A DNA stretch of 64,000 bases from Maribacter sp. (GTDB lineage: Bacteria > Bacteroidota > Bacteroidia > Flavobacteriales > Flavobacteriaceae). Under the pieces are notes generated by a model. The model was not told the origin of the DNA and searched no databases. It saw only the letters and a list, made by a program, of their open reading frames with translations. Location: assembly GCF_016744255.1 (NCBI RefSeq), contig NZ_JADGES010000001.1, positions 1-64,000 of the forward strand, read 5' to 3'. Below, one piece after another: positions 42,238 through 53,114 of this stretch; position 1 is the stretch's first letter; each line of letters begins with the position of its first letter. Made by a program: the position numbers and the translations under genes.

Positions 42238-43250
42238 AGTATATGGTTTGTTTTAAAGAATAATTTGGGGAATATCTCTCTTGGTTTTTTTTTACTAAAG
42301 TTAATCCAAAATGTAGATTTTAAAAAACCATACCCATAACCCACAAATTGAATTATAACAGCAACTAAAGAAAGTGCTGCAACAACTATATTTTTATTCT
42401 GCACTAGGGAATGAAAAAATAACCCTAAAAAATATGCGCCGTAAAAAGCTATTGGCAACCAAAACCCAAACAGTAACAAAAAGAACGCTCCTATAAAACC
42501 CACACAAAATAAAGAAGGAAACCAATAGGTAATTTTAGTTGTCTCCGGGTGCCATTTATTTAAAATAGGCCTAACCATCCCAAATTTATTGACCTGAATA
42601 TAAAACTTGTTCCAATCTATCCTGCGTTTATGATATACGTAAGCCTCTGGTATTAATCTAGTATCATACCCTTTATTCCATATACGAATTGTTAAATCGG
42701 GGTCTTCTCCTGGATGTATATTTCCATACCCCCCAACATCTTCAAAAGCTTCTTTAGAAATACCCATATTAAAACTACGAGGTTGAAACTTATCTACTGC
42801 ATTCTTATTCCCACGAATTCCTCCTGTAGTAAACAAAGAAGTCATTGCATAGTTTATTGCCTTCTGAACGGCTGTAAACGAATCGTGCGCCGCATCTGGA
42901 CCACCATAACAATGCACAAAATTATCCTCTAATGATTTTTCTGCAACTTCTAAATATTGCGAGGGAATGATACAATCGGAATCTAAAACAATAAAGTAAT
43001 TCCCCTTTGCCCTTCGCATTCCATAATTTCTAGAATCTCCTGGTCCTGAGTTAAATTTTTTATAGTATGATATATTTAGTTTAGATTTAAAACTCTCGAC
43101 TATATTCTCTGAAGAAATTGTAGAGCCATCTTCTATTATTACTATTTCAAAAGGCTTTTTATACGTCTGCTTAGAAAGACTCTCTAACAACTCCGACACC
43201 TCATTAGGTCTGTTATAGACAGGAACAATAAATGAAAAAGATAAATCCAT
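42234..43250 (-). CDS. family 2 glycosyltransferase
   Basis: SFIVPVYNRPNEVSELL..IIEDGS..DSDCIIP; C-terminal TM helices. Confidence 0.92.
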   Translation of the reverse strand: MDLSFSFIVPVYNRPNEVSELLESLSKQTYKKPFEIVIIEDGSTISSENIVESFKSKLNISYYKKFNSGPGDSRNYGMRRAKGNYFIVLDSDCIIPSQYLEVAEKSLEDNFVHCYGGPDAAHDSFTAVQKAINYAMTSLFTTGGIRGNKNAVDKFQPRSFNMGISKEAFEDVGGYGNIHPGEDPDLTIRIWNKGYDTRLIPEAYVYHKRRIDWNKFYIQVNKFGMVRPILNKWHPETTKITYWFPSLFCVGFIGAFFLLLFGFWLPIAFYGAYFLGLFFHSLVQNKNIVVAALSLVAVIIQFVGYGYGFLKSTFWINFSKKKPREIFPKLFFKTNHIL

Positions 43251-43349
43251 AAGAACCTTAATTACCTAGGGTTATATAAAAAAAGAAGTCGACTTTTGAA
43301 AAATCACTCTTCAAAAGTCAACCTAATACATTATTTTAAATAATAAGTT

Positions 43350-44159
43350 TTACTCGAACTTATCCATAACTTCTCTACTTACACCTGTGTTCGAAAATCC
43401 TCCATCATGAAATAAGTTCTGCATAGTAACCTTACGAGTAAGATCAGAGAACAACGTTAAAGTATAATCTGCACAATCTTGAGCGCTTGCATTACCTAAG
43501 GGAGACATTTCCTCCGCAAAGTTAATAAAGCCATTAAATCCTTTTATTCCCTGCCCTGCAGTTGTTGCTGTTGGCGATTGCGATATCGTATTTACTCTTA
43601 CTTTTTTATCTTTACCAAAGAAATAACCAAAGCTACGAGCAACAGACTCTAAATACGCTTTATTATCTGCCATATCGTTATAATCTGGAAAACTTCTTTG
43701 CGCTGCCATATAGGTTAAAGCAACAATGCTTCCCCATTCTTTCATAGCATCATTTTTATAAAGAGATTGCATTACTTTATGAAATGACAATGCTGAAATA
43801 TCCCATCCCTTGGCCGTAAAATCGTAATTCTCATCCATATAAGACCTACCCTTTCTTACATTGATAGACATACCTATAGAGTGTAATACAAAATCTATTT
43901 TACCTCCTAAAATTTCCATAGATTTAGTAATAAGATTGTTTAAATCTTCTTCACTAGTTGCATCTGCAGGAATAATTTCTGAACCAGTCTTTTCCCCTAA
44001 TTCTTTTAATTGACCCATACGCAAAGCAATTGGGGCATTGGTAAGCACAAAAGTACCGCCTTCTTCATGAACACTAAGTGCCGTTTTCCATGCAATAGAA
44101 TTCTCATCTAATGCTCCAAATATAATTCCTCTTTTGCCTTTCAATAAATTGTATGCCAT
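43350..44159 (-). CDS. fabI: enoyl-[acyl-carrier-protein] reductase (NADH)
   Basis: GIIFGALDENSIAWKTA..YMAAQRSFPDYNDMADNKAYLES. Confidence 0.95.
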   Translation of the reverse strand: MAYNLLKGKRGIIFGALDENSIAWKTALSVHEEGGTFVLTNAPIALRMGQLKELGEKTGSEIIPADATSEEDLNNLITKSMEILGGKIDFVLHSIGMSINVRKGRSYMDENYDFTAKGWDISALSFHKVMQSLYKNDAMKEWGSIVALTYMAAQRSFPDYNDMADNKAYLESVARSFGYFFGKDKKVRVNTISQSPTATTAGQGIKGFNGFINFAEEMSPLGNASAQDCADYTLTLFSDLTRKVTMQNLFHDGGFSNTGVSREVMDKFE

Positions 44160-44239
44160 GTTCCTGTTCTTAGGTTTTTATAAAAATCAAAGATATTTAA
44201 AATATGTTAAAAAAAAAGAAGTAAAACAGCTATAAAAAT

Positions 44240-45898
44240 CTATGCGCCATTTAATAGTTCTTTTGCATGGGCTATTGCAGAATCTGAACGTTCTTTCCCT
44301 CCCAACATTTCTGCAAGTTCCTCTACTCTTTCTTCATTAGACAGCATATACAAACTAGTTCTTGTTCCTTTATTATCTTCTGTTTTTTTAACTTTATAAT
44401 GCTGTTTTCCTTTAGAAGCAACTTGTGGTAAATGTGTTATTGAAAAAACTTGCATATCTGCACTCATATTTTTCATAATAACCCCCATTTGGCTAGATAT
44501 TTCGCCGGAAACTCCACTATCTATTTCATCGAACATTATCGTTGGTAAATTCTCATACTTAGCAAGTATAGCCTTTATTACCAGCATTATTCTAGAAAGT
44601 TCTCCACCCGAAGCCACCTTTTTAAGTTCTCCGTAATTCCCTCCTTTGTTAGCAGAAAACAAGAAAACTAAATCATCCTTTCCAGATGTTTTATAATCTC
44701 CAGAAGCATGTATTTCCATTTTAAAAGAAGCGCTAGGCATACCCAAAGACACTAAAGAATTTTCTAATTGTTTTTTTAAACTAGGAATTACTTTTTCCCT
44801 TCTTCTCCTAATATCTAAAGCAAATTTCTCTAATACCTCTTTCCCTTTTAATAGTCTATCTTCTTTTTCTTTTATGGTAGATTCTATATTTTCTGTTGTA
44901 GAAACTTTTTCGTTTAAATCTTCTCGTACGGCAATCAAATCAGCCATAGTTAAAACACTGTGCTTCTTTTGTAAATCGTACAACAACTGCAATTTACTAT
45001 TAACTTCTTCTAATAATTTAGGGTTTACTTCTGTATTCTCTATACAATTCTGAAGCTCAGAACTTATGTCATCTAACTCTATAAAAACAGACTGTACTCT
45101 TTCATTTAAAGAAGTGTACTGAGAGCCATAACCAGACAATTTAGTCGTTACTTGCTTTAATTGAGAAAGAGCTCCTACCACCCCTATTTGCTCGTCATTT
45201 AACAATTGATTCCCAGAACCTAATTGCTCCATAATCAACTCTACATTATTCAACTGCTCATATTGCTCCTCTAACTCTTCTACAATTCCTTCTTTTAAAG
45301 GCGCCGACTCTAGCTCTTTCAATAAAAAACTATTATAATCTTGCTCTTTGGAAGCATTATCACGGAAATCTATTAATTCTTGTAGTTCTTTGACTAAAGA
45401 TTGATACAGCTTTAAAGCCTCTCTATACTTTTGAAGTTTAGCGGTATTGTCCGCCAAAGCATCTACTACTTTTAACTGAAAATCGTTATCTGTTAATTGC
45501 AAGGTTTGATGTTGCGAATGCACATCAATCAAACTATCTCCTAATTTCGAAAGAATATCTAAAGTAACTGGGCTATCGTTAATAAAAGCTCTAGACTTGC
45601 CACTTGGCTGTATTTCTCTTCTAATTATGGTGGTATCTTCATAATCCAAATCGTTCTTTTCAAAAAAGCGCTTTAAATTATATTTATCTACCAAAAATTC
45701 TGCCTCAATTACGCACTTTACAGTTTTATCTCTCAGGGATGATAAATCTGCTCGTTTACCTAATACCAAAGACAAGCCTCCTAGCAGAATAGATTTACCA
45801 GCTCCTGTTTCTCCTGTAATTACTGTAAAACCATTTGTAAACGCAACATTCAACTGATCTATTAGCGCATAGTTTTTAATGGAAAGATTTGTTAGCAA
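44240..45898 (-). CDS. recN: DNA repair protein RecN
   Basis: GETGAGKSILLGGLSLVLGKRAD; DVHSQHQ; SGGELSRIMLVIKAIL. Confidence 0.97.
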   Translation of the reverse strand: MLTNLSIKNYALIDQLNVAFTNGFTVITGETGAGKSILLGGLSLVLGKRADLSSLRDKTVKCVIEAEFLVDKYNLKRFFEKNDLDYEDTTIIRREIQPSGKSRAFINDSPVTLDILSKLGDSLIDVHSQHQTLQLTDNDFQLKVVDALADNTAKLQKYREALKLYQSLVKELQELIDFRDNASKEQDYNSFLLKELESAPLKEGIVEELEEQYEQLNNVELIMEQLGSGNQLLNDEQIGVVGALSQLKQVTTKLSGYGSQYTSLNERVQSVFIELDDISSELQNCIENTEVNPKLLEEVNSKLQLLYDLQKKHSVLTMADLIAVREDLNEKVSTTENIESTIKEKEDRLLKGKEVLEKFALDIRRRREKVIPSLKKQLENSLVSLGMPSASFKMEIHASGDYKTSGKDDLVFLFSANKGGNYGELKKVASGGELSRIMLVIKAILAKYENLPTIMFDEIDSGVSGEISSQMGVIMKNMSADMQVFSITHLPQVASKGKQHYKVKKTEDNKGTRTSLYMLSNEERVEELAEMLGGKERSDSAIAHAKELLNGA

Positions 45899-45955
45899 TG
45901 TAGATGTTTTTTATTGCTACAAATGTACTCTATATTCTATCGTAAAAAAATAGTG

Positions 45956-46843
45956 TTAATACTTTATATCATTCCAAGTGCTGGAATATAACGGTGCCAC
46001 CCTAGTAAGAGTTTCTTTAAGCTTAATAATATCTACTTTAGGCCCACCAGAGAAGACATTTAGAATCTCTTCGGACTTGGCATCAAAAAAAGTTTGTATT
46101 AAAAAAGCGTTGGGTCTTCTTTTTTGCATAGTATCAAACAGATTCATGGTACCTGCTATTATCTGCTTTCCTGTACTATTATTATCCCCAAGAATATCTA
46201 ATCCTTTTCTATGGTAATTATACATAGCAACCCTATATTCTTTGTATGTATTAGATAATAGGTTATCGATTAACTCAAACCTACTACGGTCCGAAGACTG
46301 ACTCCACCCGGAAGAATTACCGCCTTGGGCTTGCGTAACTATACTCTGTGCCTTTCTAAAAAATTCATTCCCTCCTTCTAATGCAAATGTGTCCGCATCT
46401 AACCCTAAAATAACATAGGCATAGTAAGCTATTACACTTACCAAGTTAGATTCGTAAACATTCTCATTAAAAATCAAAGGTTGAAATTCTATATACTCAA
46501 AATTAAATTGATTGTCCTTGTAGTTAAATACAGGGGTATCATAAGAGGTATTAAAAACGGGTCGAGAAGATTGAATCTGAAGATTGCCTTTAAACCTATT
46601 AGACTCATAGTCGGTTATCGTAATAAAGATTTGCGCATTTACACGCTCGTTTTCTTTATACACTTTATTTGTCCATTTATTTTTATTCACAAAATCGTTC
46701 AACGAACGTTCTAAAGTTTTAAAAACTTGTTGATTAGTTTGGGAAACCTGATCCGAATTTATAGTAATCTTACAGTTTAACTCCTGCGCTTTTAAAAACA
46801 AGGTAGAACCTAAAAAAAATATAGCGACAATTAAATTACGCAT
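45956..46843 (-). CDS. DUF4835 family protein (PorD-like)
   Basis: QELNCKITINSDQVSQTNQQVFKTLERSLNDFVN..; conserved position between recN and coaBC. Confidence 0.85.
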   Translation of the reverse strand: MRNLIVAIFFLGSTLFLKAQELNCKITINSDQVSQTNQQVFKTLERSLNDFVNKNKWTNKVYKENERVNAQIFITITDYESNRFKGNLQIQSSRPVFNTSYDTPVFNYKDNQFNFEYIEFQPLIFNENVYESNLVSVIAYYAYVILGLDADTFALEGGNEFFRKAQSIVTQAQGGNSSGWSQSSDRSRFELIDNLLSNTYKEYRVAMYNYHRKGLDILGDNNSTGKQIIAGTMNLFDTMQKRRPNAFLIQTFFDAKSEEILNVFSGGPKVDIIKLKETLTRVAPLYSSTWNDIKY

Positions 46844-48041
46844 CTAGTCTTTGAATTATTTCGTTTAATATATCTAACGCAACTTCTGCCTTAGTCTTTA
46901 ATTCAAACGTTTTTATCTGCGACTTGGTATCTATAAAAGTAATTTTATTAGTCGCCTTACCAAAACCTGCGCCATTATCATTCAAAGAGTTAAGAACGAT
47001 AGCATCTAAATTTTTTCTCTTTAGCTTCCCTGTTGCATTTTCCACCTCATTCTCTGTCTCTAATGCAAAGCCAACTAAAAACTGATTCTCCTTCTGCTCT
47101 CCTAGAGAAAACAAAATATCTTTATTCTTCACAAGCTCTATAGAGAATTCGTCTGCTTTCTTCTTTATTTTTTGAGTTGCTTTGGTTTTAGGCTTATAAT
47201 CCGCAACTGCTGCTGCACAAATAGCAATATCTATTTTTTTGTAGTACTTATGTACTTCTTGGTACATTTCGTCTGCAGAAACTACCTTTATTAAATCAAT
47301 AAAATTATGATTCACAGTGTATTTGGATGGCCCTGAGATTAATATTACCTCAGCTCCAAGATTCGCCGCACTTTTAGCCAACTCAAAACCCATTAGACCT
47401 GAAGAATGATTCCCAATAAAACGCACGGGATCAATAGCTTCATAGGTTGGGCCTGCTGTAATTAATACTTTTTTACCCCTCAATGGAAGATTCTTAGCCA
47501 AATCGCTTTCAATGAAAGCTACTATATCTTCTGGTTCTGCCATTCTACCTTCGCCATGCAAACCACTAGCCAATTCACCAGAGGTTGCTGGTATAATTAT
47601 ATTATCAAAGGATTGTAATTTTTCAATAGAAACTTTTGTTGAAGGATGCTTATACATATCCAAATCCATAGCTGGTGCTACATAAACTGGGCATTTTGCA
47701 GATAAATAAACGGTCAACAATAAATTATCACTAGCTCCACTTGCCATTTTAGACATAGTGTTTGCTGTTGCAGGCGCAATAATCATAATATCTGCCCACA
47801 AACCTAGCTCTACATGATTATTCCAATCTACCTGATTATCTTCTGTGGAAACAAAAGAAATTGGCACCGGATTTTTAGAGAGTGTTGCTAAGGTTAGCGG
47901 AGAAACAAAAGAGCTGGCGCTCTCTGTTAAAACAACTTTAACATTGGCACCAGCTTTAATAAGTAAACGAACAAGAAATGTAGTTTTATAAGCCGCAATC
48001 CCTCCGGTAATTCCTAAAAGGATGTTCTTATTAGCTAACAT
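46836..48041 (-). CDS. coaBC: bifunctional phosphopantothenoylcysteine decarboxylase/phosphopantothenate-cysteine ligase
   Basis: GITGGIAAYKTTFLVR; APAMDLDMY; ITAGPTYEAIDPVRFIGNHSSG. Confidence 0.96.
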   Translation of the reverse strand: MLANKNILLGITGGIAAYKTTFLVRLLIKAGANVKVVLTESASSFVSPLTLATLSKNPVPISFVSTEDNQVDWNNHVELGLWADIMIIAPATANTMSKMASGASDNLLLTVYLSAKCPVYVAPAMDLDMYKHPSTKVSIEKLQSFDNIIIPATSGELASGLHGEGRMAEPEDIVAFIESDLAKNLPLRGKKVLITAGPTYEAIDPVRFIGNHSSGLMGFELAKSAANLGAEVILISGPSKYTVNHNFIDLIKVVSADEMYQEVHKYYKKIDIAICAAAVADYKPKTKATQKIKKKADEFSIELVKNKDILFSLGEQKENQFLVGFALETENEVENATGKLKRKNLDAIVLNSLNDNGAGFGKATNKITFIDTKSQIKTFELKTKAEVALDILNEIIQRLDA

Positions 48042-48044
48042 ACA

Positions 48045-48377
48045 TTACGCGTCTTTTTCCGTATTTCTGTAATAAATTTTTTCATTCAACCACTCTTCTA
48101 CTGCTAATGCATGCGGCTTAGGTAGTTTTTCGTAAAATTTAGAAACTTCTATTTGTTCTTTATTTTCAAAAACTTCTTCTAAACTATCACTGTATGTAGC
48201 AAACTCCTCTAACTTCTCTAAAAGCTCTTTTTTTATGTCAGAATTAATCTGTACTGCTCTTTTAGCGGTAATAGAAATAGCTTCATAAATATTCTCTGTT
48301 TGCTTATCGAACTCATTCTTATTAATGGTCGTTGTTGAAACAGGAGCTTGCGAGTTTTTTAAATCGTTCATGTTCAT
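48045..48377 (-). CDS. rpoZ: RNA polymerase omega/Rpb6-like subunit
   Basis: NIYEAISITAKRAVQINSDIKKELLEKLEEFA. Confidence 0.85.
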   Translation of the reverse strand: MNMNDLKNSQAPVSTTTINKNEFDKQTENIYEAISITAKRAVQINSDIKKELLEKLEEFATYSDSLEEVFENKEQIEVSKFYEKLPKPHALAVEEWLNEKIYYRNTEKDA

Positions 48378-48389
48378 AATAACAAGTAT

Positions 48390-49220
48390 TTATTTTGCTT
48401 CTTCAGGAAGTCTTTTTAATTCTTTTTCTATTTTCTTAAGCAAGTTATCCGCTTCTTCACTGAATTTTGTTTCAGGAAACTTTTTCTTTAAAACGTCATA
48501 AGCACCTTTTGCATTGCCCAAACGTTCTGTTTTTAATGATTCAAAGCTATTCATCGCCATATGCGTTAAAGCATCTAACTTTACAAACAAAGCTTCTTCT
48601 TTATATATAGAACCTGGATAATCTGAAATAAAATTGTCACTTCCAGCTACAGCTGATTTTAACAACTCAAAATTAAACTCTCCTAGTTTATTATACTGCT
48701 TTACAATCTCAAAAGCTTTCTGTTCCTTTTTTGTTGTAAGCTCTTTTGCCAAAACATTAGCTTCTGCAAAATACTCTGAATCTTGATAGGTGTTTATAAA
48801 ATTCTGAAGTTTTAAAAGAGCTTTATCCGTATCTGTTTGGTCTAGAGAATAATTAGGAGAAAGCATATAATAACTTTTTGCCCCTAAAAAAGCAGCTTCT
48901 TGTATCTTATCACTTTTGGAGTACGATTTTATAAATCTTTCAAATTGATAACCTGCCATATTATAGTCCTCTCTCTGAAAATACGTATCCGCAAAGAAAA
49001 ACATTACGCGCTCCCCTTGAGGTTTACCAATGTATTTAGGAGCTATTTGCTCGAACAAACGATTAGATCGCTTAAAATCTTTCTCTTTATAAAACTTTTC
49101 TGCCAAATCATACTTAGCCTTTACATCTTCGTTCTTAAGTACTTTTTGGTACTCACTACAGGATTGTAAAGTTAAAGCGATAATGGCAAATGAAAAAAGG
49201 AGCCTCTTATTTAAAAACAT
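48390..49220 (-). CDS. bamD: outer membrane assembly lipoprotein BamD
   Basis: LQSCSEYQKVLK; TPR organisation YDLAEKFYKEKDFKRSNRLFEQIAP. Confidence 0.93.
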   Translation of the reverse strand: MFLNKRLLFSFAIIALTLQSCSEYQKVLKNEDVKAKYDLAEKFYKEKDFKRSNRLFEQIAPKYIGKPQGERVMFFFADTYFQREDYNMAGYQFERFIKSYSKSDKIQEAAFLGAKSYYMLSPNYSLDQTDTDKALLKLQNFINTYQDSEYFAEANVLAKELTTKKEQKAFEIVKQYNKLGEFNFELLKSAVAGSDNFISDYPGSIYKEEALFVKLDALTHMAMNSFESLKTERLGNAKGAYDVLKKKFPETKFSEEADNLLKKIEKELKRLPEEAK

Positions 49221-49275
49221 TTTGCAAAATTAGGAATTATCAATGGATATAAAAAACATTTTATCATGCTAAAAT

Positions 49276-49306
49276 AAAAGCATCCATAGGATACCACAAT
49301 GCTTTT
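49276..49306 (-). terminator. terminator downstream of dapA
   Basis: AAAAGCAT..ATGCTTTT with T-rich tail on minus strand. Confidence 0.6.
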
Positions 49307-49335
49307 GGGGAAGTTTTAACGTTCTAGTAAAATAT

Positions 49336-50226
49336 TTATACTCTAACCTTAATAAATGGCTTTGCAAATGTTCCTATTTTTTGTTTTAACTCAACCGTTG
49401 CTTCAACCAAAGGCAAGCGAACTGCAGCGTTAGATAAACCTACAAGTTCTAAGATAGTTTTTATACCTGCCGGGTTTCCTTCTTCAAAAATTAATTGCAT
49501 TCCTTCTTGTAAATCATATTGCAATGCAAAAGCCTCAGCTACTTTTTTCTGTAACCCTAAACGAATCATCGAAGAAAACTCTTTTGGCACCCCTTGTCCG
49601 ATAACAGAAATTACACCAGACCCACCAGCTAAAACACTAGATAGAGCGGTAATATCGTCTCCAGAGATTACATGAAAATTAGCAGGTGTCTTTTTTATCA
49701 ATTCTAATACCTGTACTATATCGCCTGATGCCTCTTTTACTGCAACAATATTTTCAAAGTCTTGAGCTAAACGAGCTACTGTCTCTGGCAACACATTACT
49801 CCCTGTCCTACCAGGAACATTATACAATATGATTGGAATTGGAGACGCCAAAGAAACGGCTTTAAAATGCTGATAAACGCCTTCTTGCGTTGGCTTATTG
49901 TAATATGGAGATACAGAAAGAACTGCCATAAAATCACTTAAATCGATAACAGACAACTCCTCTACCACCTTTGCTGTGTTATTGCCTCCTACACCTAAAA
50001 CCAAAGGCAAACGCCCTGCATTAGCCGCTACCACTGTATCTATAACAAGTTGTTGTTCTCCTTTGGATAAGGTTACAGATTCTCCTGTAGTTCCCAATAC
50101 TACTAAATACTCTATTCCTCCAGATATATTATACTCCACTATATTAGCTAAAGCAAAAACATCTACAGCTCCTTCTTCATTAAAAGGGGTGACTAAAGCA
50201 ACACCTGTACCCAATAATTCTTTCAT
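49336..50226 (-). CDS. dapA: 4-hydroxy-tetrahydrodipicolinate synthase
   Basis: [30 protein letters not shown]. Confidence 0.96.
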   Translation of the reverse strand: MKELLGTGVALVTPFNEEGAVDVFALANIVEYNISGGIEYLVVLGTTGESVTLSKGEQQLVIDTVVAANAGRLPLVLGVGGNNTAKVVEELSVIDLSDFMAVLSVSPYYNKPTQEGVYQHFKAVSLASPIPIILYNVPGRTGSNVLPETVARLAQDFENIVAVKEASGDIVQVLELIKKTPANFHVISGDDITALSSVLAGGSGVISVIGQGVPKEFSSMIRLGLQKKVAEAFALQYDLQEGMQLIFEEGNPAGIKTILELVGLSNAAVRLPLVEATVELKQKIGTFAKPFIKVRV

Positions 50227-50759
50227 TATTCTATTTCGTTTAATACTCGTAAATATTTTTTAAGTTCCTTTTTAAAAACCTTAAAATTCTTTATAGGAGT
50301 ATTCAATATTAAATCATTATAAACTTTATCTACTTCAATAAACCCTACATTAACTCTTGCTCTTGTTTTCACGGTCATTAACTCTAATAATAAGTTTTCC
50401 TCATCATAATAGTTTACCAGCATATCATACTCCCTACTCAAAAACTCTAAAGCATAACTATTTTCTATATTTCCTTTCCACCCCAAATCTTTGTCTGAAA
50501 AAACTGGTATAGCATAGGGCGAATTTTTATCATAAAAATTCTTATAACCAATGATTTTAACAGCATTTGGTCGCAAAGAAAATTCTTCAATAAACTCATA
50601 AAAGAGATCCGCGTTTTCAAACTTATCTAAATCTACTATACAGCCTATAGATGTAATTCCTTTTTTACGCTCTACTTCAACCAATGGCTTACTCAATTCT
50701 GCTTTTAAAAATTTAGCCCCAGATTTACGTTTTAATTTATCTTTTATTCCGTTAAACAT
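50226..50759 (-). CDS. DUF6913-like conserved protein
   Basis: [22 protein letters not shown]..; start-stop overlap with dapA. Confidence 0.7.
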   Translation of the reverse strand: MFNGIKDKLKRKSGAKFLKAELSKPLVEVERKKGITSIGCIVDLDKFENADLFYEFIEEFSLRPNAVKIIGYKNFYDKNSPYAIPVFSDKDLGWKGNIENSYALEFLSREYDMLVNYYDEENLLLELMTVKTRARVNVGFIEVDKVYNDLILNTPIKNFKVFKKELKKYLRVLNEIE

Positions 50760-50826
50760 GTATTTTTACATTTCTACAAATGTAAAGAATCTTCATTTGT
50801 TTAGATAGCGCTAAATTAAAACAATC

Positions 50827-51591
50827 ATGAATTTAAAAATAACACATTTTGTGATATTTATAACAATTGGTTTTTTAACCTCTTGTTCCGAGTCTCCAAA
50901 AAAGCTTATCCAAATAGAAGGAAAACAAATACCAATTGACACCAGTTACGCGGAGACAGACTCTATTAACGATTACATAAAACCGTACCGAAATCGCATT
51001 AATGAAGTTTTAGACAGTACTTTAGCGTATGCTACGCATAAAATATCTAAAGAAGATGGCCTATACAATACCTCTGCTGGAAATCTAATAGCAGACATTA
51101 TTAAGATACAAGCCAACCCTATATTTAAATCTAGAACAGGAAACAATATTGATTTTGTTCTTTTAAATCATGGCGGCATACGTTCCATCATTTCTAAAGG
51201 AGCCGTTACAGCTAGAACCGCTTATGAGGTTATGCCTTTTGAAAACACTATTGTTGTTGTGGAATTAAATGGGAAATCGATATTAGATTTAGTGCAATAT
51301 TTAATAAACACTAAAAGAGCACACCCAATCTCTGGAGCACAAGTAATATTAAGCAAAAACAACAAATTAAAAACTTTAAATATCCAAGGAAAGCCTTTTG
51401 ATAATACTAAAACATATTTTGTAGCCACATCTAACTATCTAGTAAATGGCGGAGACAATATGGGCTTTTTTAAAGATGGATTAAACGTTTCTGAAACCGA
51501 TTATAAAATTAGAAATGCCATTATAGATTATTTTAAGAAAGTAGATACCCTCTCCCCTAAAGTAGACAATCGTTATTATAAAATAAAGTAA
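50827..51591 (+). CDS. 5'-nucleotidase C-terminal domain lipoprotein
   Basis: LTSCSES lipobox; NLIADIIK..DFVLLNHGGIRSIISKGAVTARTAYEVMPFENTIVVVELNG. Confidence 0.9.
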   Translation: MNLKITHFVIFITIGFLTSCSESPKKLIQIEGKQIPIDTSYAETDSINDYIKPYRNRINEVLDSTLAYATHKISKEDGLYNTSAGNLIADIIKIQANPIFKSRTGNNIDFVLLNHGGIRSIISKGAVTARTAYEVMPFENTIVVVELNGKSILDLVQYLINTKRAHPISGAQVILSKNNKLKTLNIQGKPFDNTKTYFVATSNYLVNGGDNMGFFKDGLNVSETDYKIRNAIIDYFKKVDTLSPKVDNRYYKIK

Positions 51592-51593
51592 TT

Positions 51594-52505
51594 ATGAACA
51601 GAAGAAAATTTATCACAAACACCTCTGCAACTTCTGCTTTTGTAGGCTTAGGAGGGCTCACTCTAGGCTCCTGTTCCCAAGATAAACCAACAAAAATTAC
51701 TATTCTACACACCAATGATGTACATAGCCATATAGACCCGTTCCCATCGGACCATTCCGATTTTCCGAACCTAGGAGGGTTAGCGCGCAGAGCCACTTTA
51801 GTAGATAATATTAGAAAAGAAAACCCCAACACCTTATTGTTTGATGCCGGTGACATCTTTCAAGGCACCCCATATTTCAACTTTTTTGGAGGAGAATTAG
51901 AGTTTAAGCTAATGAATATGCTAAAATATGATGCTGCTACTTTAGGAAATCATGATTTTGACAATGGCGTAGAAGGTTTATTAGCACAAATTCCGAATGC
52001 AAAATTCGATTTGCTATCTGCTAATTACAATTTTAGCAATACCACTCTAGATGGATACACAAAACCATACAAAACCTACACGCTTAACAACCTTAAAATA
52101 GGTGTTTACGGCATTGGTATTGAATTAAAAGGTTTAGTTACCAAAAGACTATATAAAGAGACAGAGTACCTTAATCCTTTTGAAATTGCAACAGACATAG
52201 AAACGCAATTAAAAGAAGTAGAAAAATGCGATTTAATAATTTGCCTTTCGCATTTAGGTTACGAATATGCAAACGAGCAAAAACCAGACGACCTTACCCT
52301 AGCATCTAAAACAAAACACACGGATTTAATTATTGGCGGACACACACATACTTTTCTTGAAAAACCTACTGTTGTTAAAAATGCTATAGACAGAGATATC
52401 TTAGTAAACCAAGTTGGGTGTTTTGGAATTAATTTAGGGCGAGTAGATTTTTATTTTGACGGCGCTACCAATACACAATCTCAAGGGGTTTCTATAAAAG
52501 TATAA
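51594..52505 (+). CDS. 5'-nucleotidase-type metallophosphatase with Tat-like signal
   Basis: MNRRKFITNTSATSAFVGLGGL; ILHTNDVHSHIDPFP; LGNHDFDNG; IIGGHTHTF. Confidence 0.92.
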   Translation: MNRRKFITNTSATSAFVGLGGLTLGSCSQDKPTKITILHTNDVHSHIDPFPSDHSDFPNLGGLARRATLVDNIRKENPNTLLFDAGDIFQGTPYFNFFGGELEFKLMNMLKYDAATLGNHDFDNGVEGLLAQIPNAKFDLLSANYNFSNTTLDGYTKPYKTYTLNNLKIGVYGIGIELKGLVTKRLYKETEYLNPFEIATDIETQLKEVEKCDLIICLSHLGYEYANEQKPDDLTLASKTKHTDLIIGGHTHTFLEKPTVVKNAIDRDILVNQVGCFGINLGRVDFYFDGATNTQSQGVSIKV

Positions 52506-52509
52506 TTCC

Positions 52510-52956
52510 ATGAAGCTTCTTAGAACCAATTCTAAAAACAAAGACTTTATTACACTAACAGAAAAACTAGATACATATTTAGCTGTTACCGATGGTAATG
52601 AGCACGATTTCTACAATCAGTTTAATTCCATTCAAAATCTGAAATATGTTATTATTATCTATCAAGACAATATTCCTGTAGGCTGCGGCGCTCTTAAAGT
52701 TTTGAACAGCACTTCTATGGAGATAAAACGAATGTATGTTTCTCCCAAAGTCAGAAAAAAAGGTGTTGCAACCACCATATTAAAAGAATTGGAAACCTGG
52801 ACAAAGGAATTAAAGTTTAAATCTTGTGTTCTAGAAACCGGTTGCAGACAAACAGAAGCAGTAGCACTATACAAAAAGTGCAACTACAAAATAACACCAA
52901 ATTACGAGCAATATATCGGAATGAAAAACAGCCTTTGTTTTATAAAAGAATTATAA
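52510..52956 (+). CDS. GNAT family N-acetyltransferase
   Basis: VGCGALKVLNSTSMEIKRMYVSPKVRKKGVATTILKELE. Confidence 0.92.
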   Translation: MKLLRTNSKNKDFITLTEKLDTYLAVTDGNEHDFYNQFNSIQNLKYVIIIYQDNIPVGCGALKVLNSTSMEIKRMYVSPKVRKKGVATTILKELETWTKELKFKSCVLETGCRQTEAVALYKKCNYKITPNYEQYIGMKNSLCFIKEL

Positions 52957-53114
52957 GACAGAACATCTAATAATAGTAATTCACTTTGCTTATAATATCA
53001 TCGCAACCAAATATCTGGATTTAAATAAAACATACGCTTTCAACCTAACAATTAATTATACACGACTCTGTTACCATTATTAGCAACACAATGCATTAAT
53101 TGACCATTCTTATT

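Noticed and set aside
53040-53110. Possible short RNA or gene remnant between GNAT and HTH-RDD genes
   Set aside because: No stable hairpin or coherent reading frame could be supported by eye
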